Assembly: GCA_964368275.1 (NCBI GenBank)
Contig: CAYJAQ010000040.1
Location: 1 to 11,845, forward strand
Length of the DNA stretch: 11,845 bases
Source: CAYJAQ01 sp964368275
Lineage (GTDB): Bacteria; Bacillota_I; Bacilli_A; ML615J-28; CAG-313
Direction of reading: 5' to 3'
The stretch's first letter is position 1. The number at the start of each line of letters is the position of its first letter. Below the pieces are notes generated by a model. That model saw only the letters and a program-made list of their open reading frames with translations, searched no databases and had not been told where the DNA came from. Of this stretch, positions 1 to 5,907 are shown piece by piece. The position numbers were made by a program, and so were the translations under genes.

Positions 1-399
1 GGTTTTTTTAAAATTTGGGCTTTATTGTGACGATGGCAAACCCGCCCATACATATTTATGGTTTTACTTATGAAGCGTGAGTAATAAAAGTTAAAAATTT
101 TTTTAGGTGCCTTTTGACACGTTTTTCAGCGTATTTTTACTGGTTTTTGAAAAACCCGAAAATCGACGTTTTTTTGATTTTTTTGGCTGTGAGTCGAATA
201 ACTTTCAACCAAAAACTTAAAAATTTAGAAAACGGCTCAAAAATGGCCTATTTTTTAAAAATTTCTTGTGTTTTAAACTGCATTTTCTTCGTTTACAAAA
301 AAACAGGGCTTTTTACATTGGGCGTAAATTAAATAACAAATGATCGGCTCTTCAACCATACATAAGGTTATATGTATAAAAATAAATATTGCAAAACAC
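1..399. other. AT-rich non-coding stretch with A/T tracts
   Basis: I see no convincing gene here. The stretch is dominated by runs of T and A (for example T-runs at 122-126, 134-138, 144-148, 169-175 and 178-184), some spaced by about one helical turn, which could make the DNA curved. The 9-base word CCATACATA occurs at 46-54 and again at 356-364, and GGGCTTT occurs at 17-23 and 306-312. The second CCATACATA copy is part of a 7-base inverted repeat, ATACATA at 358-364 and TATGTAT at 371-377. The only open frame of any length starts with TTG at 114, has a poor ribosome site and a low-complexity product, and is probably chance. The position just before a partition-like operon makes a centromere or regulatory role possible, but that is inference. 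Confidence 0.5.
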
Positions 400-428
400 T
401 TGATTTTTTAAAAATAATTGTTTATAAT
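400..428 (+). promoter_or_regulatory. Promoter of the RHH-ParA operon
   Basis: The -35 element TTGATT (400-405) and -10 element TATAAT (423-428) are separated by 17 bases, a near-consensus vegetative promoter. Two copies of ATAATTGT start exactly 10 bases apart (414-421 and 424-431) across the -10 region. They are followed by the 10-base palindrome TTGTTAACAA at 433-442, near the expected transcription start. A ribosome site, AAAGGAGG, lies at 441-448. Autoregulation by the RHH protein encoded just downstream would fit this arrangement but is inferred. Confidence 0.8.
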
Positions 429-432
429 TGTG

Positions 433-442
433 TTGTTAACAA
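433..442. promoter_or_regulatory. 10-bp palindrome, candidate operator
   Basis: TTGTTAACAA is a perfect palindrome lying between the -10 box and the ribosome site, about where transcription should begin. A repressor bound here would block the promoter. The likeliest candidate is the RHH protein of the same operon, since such proteins bind short symmetric or directly repeated sites as dimers. The short length means chance occurrence in AT-rich DNA cannot be excluded. Confidence 0.4.
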
Positions 443-454
443 AGGAGGAATATT

Positions 455-865
455 ATGAACCCATTACAAAGACGTACAAGCCCTTTTGAGACACCAATCT
501 CAGAAGAAAAAGAAAATCAAAATCAAAAAGCAGCAAAAAATTCTGCTTTTGATACTTTAGAAAGTGATTTTAAAGAAAAACCACAAACTGTTGAGCCAAA
601 AATTGCAAAACCTGTGCCGGCTGCAACTTATTTTGAAGAAGAAGAGGAAGAATATATTCCTGTTGCTCCTCAAAAAAAGAAAAATGTGCAACCTCAAAGG
701 GTATATGTGCAACCTCAAATGGTTAATAGAGAAAAATACACTTCGACTATGGACCAAAAATTAAGAAGACAAATCAAATTGGCGTGTGTTTATAGAGGAA
801 TTCAATTTTCTGACTATATAGAACAAGCATGCAGAGAAAAATTAGAAAGAGAAGGAGTGAAGTAG
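455..865 (+). CDS. Ribbon-helix-helix DNA-binding protein, probable ParA partner
   Basis: This is a 136-residue protein in two parts. Residues 1 to about 92 are low-complexity, rich in Glu, Lys, Gln and Pro, with a run of six Glu at 61-66 and a repeated VQPQ motif (79-82 and 86-89), so probably disordered. Residues about 93-133 fit a ribbon-helix-helix fold: a short strand around KYTSTMD, a basic helix from QKLRRQIKLA, a turn at RGIQFSD and a second helix ending in REKLERE. In plasmid type Ib partition systems, RHH proteins such as ParG and omega bind the centromere, repress the operon and use a mobile N-terminal tail to stimulate the ParA ATPase. The Arg pair at residues 6-7 could serve that last role (inference). 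Start ATG follows AAAGGAGG by six bases. The ParA gene begins one base after the stop, so the two are surely co-transcribed. An alternative is a stand-alone transcription regulator. Confidence 0.78.
   Translation: MNPLQRRTSPFETPISEEKENQNQKAAKNSAFDTLESDFKEKPQTVEPKIAKPVPAATYFEEEEEEYIPVAPQKKKNVQPQRVYVQPQMVNREKYTSTMDQKLRRQIKLACVYRGIQFSDYIEQACREKLEREGVK
684..719 (+). repeat. 15-bp tandem direct repeat inside the RHH gene
   Basis: ATGTGCAACCTCAAA occurs perfectly at 684-698 and 705-719, a period of 21 bases (seven codons, two helical turns). It encodes the repeated VQPQ motif in the disordered tail. It probably arose by a small duplication. A DNA-site role is possible but unsupported. Confidence 0.75.
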
Positions 866-866
866 A

Positions 867-1658
867 ATGCCTATTGTTTCAACTTACTGCAAAAAGGGCG
901 GTGTTGGTAAGACAACCTTGTTGGCTTACTTAGCTCATTACTATTCTTTAAAAGGAAACAAAGTTTTAATTTTAAGCGCTGATGATCAAAATAGTATTTT
1001 CAGAGTTTTTGGTAATGGTGATTTTGTATCTGCAAGAAGCGACAATTTCTTAGAACACTATTTAGCTGGTCAATGTAGCAGAGAAGATATTGTTTGCGAG
1101 GCTAGAGATAGTATGTATATCATTAAAACCTTAAATACAGACAGACTTTCCTTCACAATGACTGTAAAAAGACAAGAAGAACGCAAATTAATTGATGTAA
1201 TTAAGGATTTTACCCGGTTTTTTGACTATATTTTTGTGGATTTTCCACCTTCAAGTAGCCGTTTGAGCGAAGTTTTGCTGGATATTAGTGACGATATACT
1301 TCTTGTGGTGGGGCTTGATACTCTCGGTTTAGACGGCTATATTAACACAATTCAATATTTTGTTGATTCTGACATCGATTTAGGCAAAATTAAGTATGTC
1401 ATACCTACCGGTTACCACCCTGTTAAGAAAGCTGCTTCTCATAGCTTAAAGGAACTAAAAAAACAGGTTCCGATGTATACTCCGGACGCATTTTTGACCG
1501 TTCCGGTGTATGATCGGTCAATAATTCGCAATTTACAGACGCTTGGATACAGTCTTTTTGACGATAAGAAGCTAGAAACTCGCTTTCACCAAAAGAATAA
1601 GGAGGAAGCAAAGAAAGAATTGACTAGTGTCTTTGATTCTCTTAATTTAAGCAAGTAA
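867..1658 (+). CDS. parA: ParA/MinD-family partition ATPase
   Basis: This 263-residue P-loop ATPase belongs to the deviant Walker A class. KKGGVGKTT at 9-17 carries both the signature Lys (K10) and the P-loop Lys (K15). Walker A' at about 33-41 reads VLILSADDQ and Walker B at about 121-128 reads YIFVDFPP. Such proteins dimerise on ATP, bind non-specific DNA and move cargo when a partner protein triggers hydrolysis. The usual first Asp of the family DxDPQ motif is Ser37 and the Pro is Asp40; the second Asp (D39, equivalent to D40 of B. subtilis Soj) is kept. Length matches chromosomal Soj and type Ib ParAs, with no N-terminal DNA-binding domain. The gene sits one base after the RHH gene and convergent to dnaN. 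The likely role is origin or DNA segregation with the RHH protein as adaptor; positioning of another cargo is possible. ATG 867 has AAGGAG at 852-857. Confidence 0.85.
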   Translation: MPIVSTYCKKGGVGKTTLLAYLAHYYSLKGNKVLILSADDQNSIFRVFGNGDFVSARSDNFLEHYLAGQCSREDIVCEARDSMYIIKTLNTDRLSFTMTVKRQEERKLIDVIKDFTRFFDYIFVDFPPSSSRLSEVLLDISDDILLVVGLDTLGLDGYINTIQYFVDSDIDLGKIKYVIPTGYHPVKKAASHSLKELKKQVPMYTPDAFLTVPVYDRSIIRNLQTLGYSLFDDKKLETRFHQKNKEEAKKELTSVFDSLNLSK

Positions 1659-1672
1659 AACACCTTAAAAAT

Positions 1673-1704
1673 AAAGAAAAACCCCACTTTTGGGGTTTTC
1701 TTTT
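1673..1704. terminator. Bidirectional terminator between parA and dnaN
   Basis: AAAACCCCA (1678-1686) pairs with TGGGGTTTT (1691-1699) around a four-base loop. The stem extends through GAAA/TTTC-type pairs with one bulge and is flanked by A-rich and T-rich tracts on either side. It can end transcription of the convergent parA (plus) and dnaN (minus) genes. Confidence 0.88.
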
Positions 1705-1718
1705 AATTTCAAAGTATG

Positions 1719-2843
1719 TTAGAAAATTCTTACTGGAAGTATCAATTGTAAGGTCCCAGGGTCTTCTTCCGACTCTAAAACGAATGGTTTTATCTCTCCT
1801 GTGAACTTTATTATAACCTTTGACGAATCAAAAGAACGTAAAGCTTCAATAAAATACTTGGCGCTAAACGCTATTTGAAACTGTGTTAAGCTGGTAGTTT
1901 TCAACGGAATTATTTCGTCTACTACCTTTCCTATCTCGTTTGAATTAGATGCAATTTGAATATTGCCTTCACTATTTATTATCATTTTTACAATGCTCGA
2001 ATTATCCATATTAGTAAATAATGCTGCTCTATCTACTGTAGTAATGAGTTCATTCTTATTGAACGTTACTTCCGCTAAATGCTCTTTTGGAAATAAACTT
2101 GAAGTGTCTGGAAAGTTACCTTCTATTAGTCGAGTAATAAAGGAGATGTTCTTATACGTAAAGTGAGCTTTCCCACTGATAACATACAAGTTTACTTTTT
2201 CATCATCATCTTCTAGTATCTTTGCCAATTCTTCTACTGCTTTACTTGGGATGTTAATTCTTAAATCTTTTTGTGCTTTATCTATGGTTAATACTTTCTT
2301 AGCTAATCTATAACTGTCTGTTGCTGTAACCGACAATGTCGTTTCTTTTACATCAAAGCAAACACCTGTTAATGTAATTCTCGATTCTGATGTTCCTGCT
2401 GCAAAGCTTGTTTGCTTAATTACTTTCTTTAAATCTTTAGTTGTGAATTCTACTGGTTCACCAAAAACATCAAAATTAATCTTTGGGAAATTAGATTTTT
2501 CTAAAGCTATCAGAGTAAAATTAGATCTCTCTGAAATAATCTTTATTGTTGTTTCTTCAAATAAAGTAAATTCTATTACTTTTCCTTCTATCTTTTTAAC
2601 TATTTCAATAAAATATTTTCCTGGTATTATGCATGTTCCAATCTCGTGAATAACAACATCTTCGTTTGCTGAAAGTACTACTTGTACAGATATTTCTCTG
2701 TTTGTAGTTGTCATAACAAGAGTGTCGGATGTTAGTTCTACTTTAATCCCTGTCAAAACAGGCATTGGCGTTTTATAAGACAAACCTCGTGAAACGCTTT
2801 GTAAAGCCGAAAGAAGAACTTCTCTTTGTATCGAAAATTTCAT
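1719..2843 (-). CDS. dnaN: DNA polymerase III sliding clamp (beta subunit)
   Basis: The 374-residue product has the usual length for a bacterial beta clamp. It opens with MKFSIQREVLLSALQSVSRG and later KTPMPVLTGIKVE, typical of the first clamp domain. A middle part contains ITLTGVCFDV and ATDSYRLA, matching the conserved second-domain segment, and it ends LQLILPVRIF, the conserved clamp tail close to the peptide-binding pocket. The protein forms a ring-shaped dimer around DNA that tethers the replicative polymerase and other clamp-binding partners. The minus-strand ATG is preceded by AAAAGGAG. The gene lies 113 bases downstream of dnaA in the same direction, as in most Firmicutes. The downstream genes usually found next (recF, gyrB, gyrA) are absent; a convergent partition operon is found instead. 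It is probably co-transcribed with dnaA, as I see no strong separate promoter. Confidence 0.97.
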   Translation of the reverse strand: MKFSIQREVLLSALQSVSRGLSYKTPMPVLTGIKVELTSDTLVMTTTNREISVQVVLSANEDVVIHEIGTCIIPGKYFIEIVKKIEGKVIEFTLFEETTIKIISERSNFTLIALEKSNFPKINFDVFGEPVEFTTKDLKKVIKQTSFAAGTSESRITLTGVCFDVKETTLSVTATDSYRLAKKVLTIDKAQKDLRINIPSKAVEELAKILEDDDEKVNLYVISGKAHFTYKNISFITRLIEGNFPDTSSLFPKEHLAEVTFNKNELITTVDRAALFTNMDNSSIVKMIINSEGNIQIASNSNEIGKVVDEIIPLKTTSLTQFQIAFSAKYFIEALRSFDSSKVIIKFTGEIKPFVLESEEDPGTLQLILPVRIF

Positions 2844-2857
2844 ACGTTTTCTCCTTT

Positions 2858-2908
2858 TATTTATTTGTAATTAGTTTATTATTATTAGCTATGTGGAAAT
2901 GTGGATAA
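2858..2908 (-). other. oriC part 1: DnaA boxes with AT-rich, trio-like unwinding region
   Basis: In the dnaA-dnaN gap the minus strand carries TTATCCACA, the perfect DnaA-box consensus (plus coordinates 2900-2908), abutting a second box, ATTTCCACA (2892-2900). Three bases further towards dnaN lies TATTATTATTAG (2877-2888, plus strand). Read 3' to 5' from the boxes this gives GAT-TAT-TAT-TAT, resembling the DnaA-trio element known at the B. subtilis unwinding site. Beyond it the DNA is almost pure A/T down to the dnaN ribosome site. This fits the DNA unwinding half of a bipartite origin. The box calls are direct sequence observation; the trio and unwinding roles are inference. Confidence 0.75.
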
Positions 2909-2956
2909 CATTTACGTAAAAACGTATTTATGTACTCTCCTTATTATATAGCAAAA

Positions 2957-4339
2957 CTACTTTAGACCTTTTATAATGTTATCTATGTCTTGTTTTATAG
3001 TCCAATCAGTATCCAAAGCGTTAGTGATTTTATCAATTGAATGAGCAATAGTGGCGTGATCTCGGTTACCAAAATATTCGCCAATCTTTTTTAAAGGAAT
3101 GTTAAATTTATTTCTTATGATATAAATAGCTATTTGTCTAGGAAGAATAACTTCCTTTTTTCTAGTTTCAGAGGCTAAATCAACCACAGAAACATTATAA
3201 TATTTAGAAACACTACGTTTTACAGCTTCTATGCAATCGAAATTATCGGCATTATCAATAGGTTTGTCGTTCACAATAATTGATTCTAACGATATTTTTG
3301 CATTTTCTAGTGTATAAGGTATATTAAAAGAGACACAATAATTTACAAAGCGTCTAAGAGCGCCTTCCAATTCTCGTACATTTTTATCAAATTTTTCAGC
3401 AATAAATTCTAATGCTTGTTTTTCCACAACATCAGGAGTTGATAATAAGAACTCGAGTTTGCGTTTTAAGATAAGGAAGCGATGATTAAAATCAGGTTTT
3501 TTAACATCAACCATCATTCCCCAGCTAAATCTTGATTTTAAACGTTCCATAATATTTTCTAATTCGCAAGCATTACGATCAGATGTTAATACAATTTGCT
3601 TGTTGTTTTCAAACAAATATTCAAACAATTTAAAGAATTCCTCTTGCGTACCCTTTTTATTAGCTAAAAACTGGATGTCATCAACTAATAAAACGTCGGC
3701 AGAGCGATACCTGTTGTTAAAATCTTGAATAGCATCAATAGAATCTTTGTGAGTTGCCATGAAATACTCATCAGTAAATTGCTGAGCAGTTGTATAGACA
3801 ACGTTTGAATTTATGTTTTTCTCCAAAATATACCAACCAATAGCTGACATAAGATGAGTTTTCCCCAACCCTACATCACCAAAGATATAAAGAGGATTAA
3901 TTGTAACAGAAGGTGATTCAGCGACTTTCGAAGAAGTAACAAAGGCATATCTGTTTGATTCACCTGTAACAAAGTTTTCAAAAGTATATTCAGGACGCAA
4001 CATGCGCGAATTTTTCTTTGGTTCAACAGGATCAGCTCTGTTAATATTCTTGGTTTGATTTTCTTCGTTTTCTTTTTTTGCATCATCAGCGGTGATTAAT
4101 TTAAAACACGTCTTTTCTTCAACGAGCTCACCGAGTAATTTATTCATAGTATTTAAATAAAAACGCTCAATTCTAAATTTTGTTAATTGATGAGGCACAA
4201 TTATAAAAATGTAATTGTTTTGAATTTTGTGTATTTCAGTAATAGGCTCAAAAAGTTCTTTGAATTCAGACGAGCCTATGTTAGTAGTGCTTTTTAGTGT
4301 TTTTTTAACAGATAGCCAAAGATTTTTTGCATCATCCAT
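2957..4339 (-). CDS. dnaA: Chromosomal replication initiator DnaA
   Basis: The 460-residue protein shows all four DnaA domains. Residues 1 to about 80 are the N-terminal interaction domain, about 81-112 a charged linker, about 113-355 the AAA+ domain and about 360-460 the DNA-binding domain. Visible motifs are Walker A GDVGLGKT (154-161), Walker B LLVDD (217-221), sensor 1 TSDR (252-255), the arginine finger in RLKSRF (R270), the sensor 2 region ELEGALRR (323-330) and the DnaA signature GNRDHATIAHSI (424-435). The signature differs slightly from the common GGRDHTTVxHA. ATP-bound DnaA binds 9-base boxes, oligomerises and opens the origin. Boxes lie both upstream and downstream of this gene, so binding probably also represses its own promoter. 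The ATG is preceded by AGAGGTGA on the minus strand. dnaN follows in the same direction. Confidence 0.98.
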   Translation of the reverse strand: MDDAKNLWLSVKKTLKSTTNIGSSEFKELFEPITEIHKIQNNYIFIIVPHQLTKFRIERFYLNTMNKLLGELVEEKTCFKLITADDAKKENEENQTKNINRADPVEPKKNSRMLRPEYTFENFVTGESNRYAFVTSSKVAESPSVTINPLYIFGDVGLGKTHLMSAIGWYILEKNINSNVVYTTAQQFTDEYFMATHKDSIDAIQDFNNRYRSADVLLVDDIQFLANKKGTQEEFFKLFEYLFENNKQIVLTSDRNACELENIMERLKSRFSWGMMVDVKKPDFNHRFLILKRKLEFLLSTPDVVEKQALEFIAEKFDKNVRELEGALRRFVNYCVSFNIPYTLENAKISLESIIVNDKPIDNADNFDCIEAVKRSVSKYYNVSVVDLASETRKKEVILPRQIAIYIIRNKFNIPLKKIGEYFGNRDHATIAHSIDKITNALDTDWTIKQDIDNIIKGLK

Positions 4340-4371
4340 AACATCACCTCTTTCATTGTTAAACTATATAA

Positions 4372-4400
4372 ATGATAGCATAAAGTTAATAAAAATTGAA
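4372..4400 (-). promoter_or_regulatory. Candidate dnaA promoter
   Basis: On the minus strand TTCAAT (plus 4395-4400) and TATCAT (4372-4377) are 17 bases apart. TGC directly upstream of the -10 box makes it an extended -10. DnaA boxes begin 20 bases upstream, so autoregulation is plausible. Confidence 0.6.
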
Positions 4401-4500
4401 CTAAAAGGCTAAGAAAAATTTTTCCACATTAATTTTCCACAAATCAACGTGAAAAAACTAGCCAAAAAGTTTTCCACAAAAACAGTGTGGGGAAACATTG
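4401..4500. other. oriC part 2: DnaA-box cluster upstream of dnaA
   Basis: Three identical plus-strand boxes, TTTTCCACA, lie at 4420-4428, 4433-4441 and 4470-4478, each one base from the consensus TTATCCACA. A weaker minus-strand box, TTCCCCACA, lies at 4486-4494. The first two start 13 bases apart. The cluster sits in the gap where transcription direction diverges, the normal place for the upstream half of a Firmicutes origin. Together with the boxes between dnaA and dnaN it suggests a bipartite oriC with dnaA in between. Confidence 0.85.
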
Positions 4501-4544
4501 AAAAGTAAGTTTATTAACTTCTCACTTGAAATAGAGGAGGTAGT

Positions 4545-4676
4545 ATGATAAAATATCCAATTAGAGGTGAAAGAAATGCGCACATTATTAAAATTGAACA
4601 CAACGATGAAAATAATGATATTAGCTATATACGTTGTTATACTAACAACATTATCATTACTCATATTGACATTTAG
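4545..4676 (+). CDS. Possible 43-residue leader ORF overlapping the next gene
   Basis: An ATG at 4545 follows a strong ribosome site, GAGGAGG, at 4534-4540 and opens a 43-codon frame ending TAG at 4674-4676. It overlaps the start of the exported-protein gene in another frame. The product is polar and rich in Asn and Ile, with no recognisable domain, so it may be meaningless. The better ribosome site stands before this frame rather than before the longer gene, which is why I list it. It could be a translational leader, or the site may simply be a decoy. I am not confident it is a real gene. Confidence 0.25.
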   Translation: MIKYPIRGERNAHIIKIEHNDENNDISYIRCYTNNIIITHIDI

Positions 4677-5634
4677 TGTTAATATAAACCCTTATAGTAA
4701 TTATGGCAACAATCCCCAAGACGAGAACATCAGATTGACTGTTCAAGTAACAGAACACAGAACTCACTCTCCTTTATCAGATAGTACAACCAGAGAAACT
4801 GCAAACTGGTATTTTAGAGTTTACCTAGACCAAAAAGATCAAGAAAAGGTATTACGCAATGTTAATTGTTATATAGCTATTCAATATGATAAAAATAGTT
4901 TTGTATATAAAGAAAAACAAGCAGCAACCATGACTGGCTACACTAATCCAGCGAGTTCAGATATGTTAGTTACTGATAGAACCTATTATACAACATTTCC
5001 AGTAGGTGAGAAAACAAGTCAGTATAGTTCTGTTGATAAGAATTATACTAACAAAAGTACAGAACCAACTTCGGCATATGTAAGATTATCGTATGAAATA
5101 AAAGAAGGCGATGAAGACGTTCGCAAGGAGTTAACATATCAATTCGATCTTTTAAAAGCTAAAGATCAAAAATTCGATAAATATCGCGAAACGAATATTG
5201 AAGAGGACGCAACATCAAAGCAAAAAGTAATACAAACAATCTATACATATAGAACACTGAAAATAAAACTTCAAAAGAAATCACCAACCAAGTTAACAGA
5301 AGGTGAAGTTAAAACATATGATAGATTCTATACCAACATCTACTACACTCCAGAGCAATTATACGAAGGTATCGAGGTAGGAGAAGTTGCACTTGCATTA
5401 TATATAGAAACTGAAAATGATAAAGCTGATAAAGATGAATACTTTTCTAATTTAATAGAAATGGTATCATATTATGGAGCAATGCCAACGCACTTTGATG
5501 TAGTACAAACTCAATCATCATATGATTCACTCTATAAATCAAGTAAGGTATATATGTATTCTAAAGCCGAAATTGATGGCGAAACAAGAGAAGACAAAGT
5601 ATACATAAAGTTAGAAAATATTCCAGAATACTAA
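4576..5634 (+). CDS. Membrane-anchored exported protein of unknown family
   Basis: I do not recognise this protein. From ATG 4576 it has 352 residues; a GTG at 4567 would add three, but AGAGGTGA at 4563-4570 is correctly spaced for the ATG and overlaps the GTG. A short basic N-terminus (R2, K6, K12) leads into one hydrophobic segment at about 13-33, with no lipobox or obvious signal-peptidase site, so a signal anchor with the rest outside is most likely. The outer part is rich in Tyr, Thr, Lys and Glu, has a single Trp, and alternates strand-like segments with charged loops (such as YIAIQYDKNSFVY and AYVRLSYEI), suggesting a beta-sandwich. No cysteine pair or catalytic motif stands out. It sits between oriC and rpmH, a junction normally free of genes in Firmicutes, and ends in its own terminator. 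A cell-surface role is the most I can infer. Confidence 0.8.
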   Translation: MRTLLKLNTTMKIMILAIYVVILTTLSLLILTFSVNINPYSNYGNNPQDENIRLTVQVTEHRTHSPLSDSTTRETANWYFRVYLDQKDQEKVLRNVNCYIAIQYDKNSFVYKEKQAATMTGYTNPASSDMLVTDRTYYTTFPVGEKTSQYSSVDKNYTNKSTEPTSAYVRLSYEIKEGDEDVRKELTYQFDLLKAKDQKFDKYRETNIEEDATSKQKVIQTIYTYRTLKIKLQKKSPTKLTEGEVKTYDRFYTNIYYTPEQLYEGIEVGEVALALYIETENDKADKDEYFSNLIEMVSYYGAMPTHFDVVQTQSSYDSLYKSSKVYMYSKAEIDGETREDKVYIKLENIPEY

Positions 5635-5642
5635 GCATTAAC

Positions 5643-5670
5643 AAAAAGGAAATTAGCGTTTCCTTTTTTT
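5643..5670 (+). terminator. Terminator of the exported-protein gene
   Basis: A ten-base stem (5643-5652 with 5659-5668) around a six-base loop runs into a T-tract. It lies nine bases after the stop codon and separates this gene from the rpmH promoter. Confidence 0.85.
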
Positions 5671-5683
5671 CTTTTTAAAAAAG

Positions 5684-5712
5684 TTGACAAAAAGTGAATT
5701 ATATTGTATAAT
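5684..5712 (+). promoter_or_regulatory. Strong rpmH promoter
   Basis: TTGACA (5684-5689) and TATAAT (5707-5712), both perfect consensus hexamers, are separated by exactly 17 bases. This is the best promoter in the window and fits the high demand for a ribosomal protein. Confidence 0.93.
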
Positions 5713-5745
5713 ACACAAGCATGGTTTTAAATGGAGGTGCTCAAT

Positions 5746-5880
5746 ATGAAAAGAACATACCAACCTAATAAACGTAAACATAGCAAAACTCACGGCTTCC
5801 GTGCTCGTATGGCAACTGTTGGAGGCAGAAAAGTGTTGGCTCGCAGACGTTCAAAAGGTCGCGCAGTACTATCTGCATAA
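5746..5880 (+). CDS. rpmH: 50S ribosomal protein L34
   Basis: This 44-residue, strongly basic protein reads MKRTYQPNKRKHSKTHGFRA at its start and ends RRRSKGRAVLSA, a full-length match to the L34 pattern. L34 is a small component of the large ribosomal subunit. The ATG is preceded by TGGAGGTG (5731-5738). As in most bacteria it heads the rpmH-rnpA-yidC group, transcribed away from dnaA. A hairpin after the gene may limit how much of its strong transcription continues into rnpA. Confidence 0.98.
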   Translation: MKRTYQPNKRKHSKTHGFRARMATVGGRKVLARRRSKGRAVLSA

Positions 5881-5907
5881 TTTAAAATTTAATAATAATA
5901 AAAATTT

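Noticed and set aside
2..73. Short open frame running in from the left edge and stopping at 71-73
   Set aside because: Only 23 codons are visible and the product resembles no family; it cannot be told from chance.
34..80. ATG-started 15-codon frame
   Set aside because: Too short, with no ribosome site upstream.
114..142. TTGACA at 114-119 as a -35 promoter element
   Set aside because: No acceptable -10 hexamer lies 16-18 bases downstream.
114..332. 72-codon plus-strand frame beginning with TTG
   Set aside because: Weak ribosome site, rare start codon, low-complexity Phe/Leu/Lys product created by T and A runs, and no recognisable domain.
557..757. Open frame on the minus strand inside the RHH gene
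   Set aside because: It mirrors the Lys/Glu-rich coding strand, giving a Phe-rich product, and has no ribosome site.
2911..2925. TTTACGTAAA palindrome and second ACGT core between dnaA and dnaN
   Set aside because: Short and AT-rich; no known origin or regulator motif that I can name, so not called as a site.
3871..4086. Second minus-strand frame inside dnaA
   Set aside because: It overlaps the clearly conserved AAA+ domain of DnaA in another frame.
4498..4526. TTGAAA at 4498-4503 as promoter of the exported-protein gene
   Set aside because: No -10 hexamer at suitable spacing; the promoter of this gene remains unidentified.
4545..4700. Frameshift joining the 4545 start to the exported-protein frame
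   Set aside because: The downstream frame already has a well-placed ribosome site and ATG just before its membrane segment, so no frameshift is needed.
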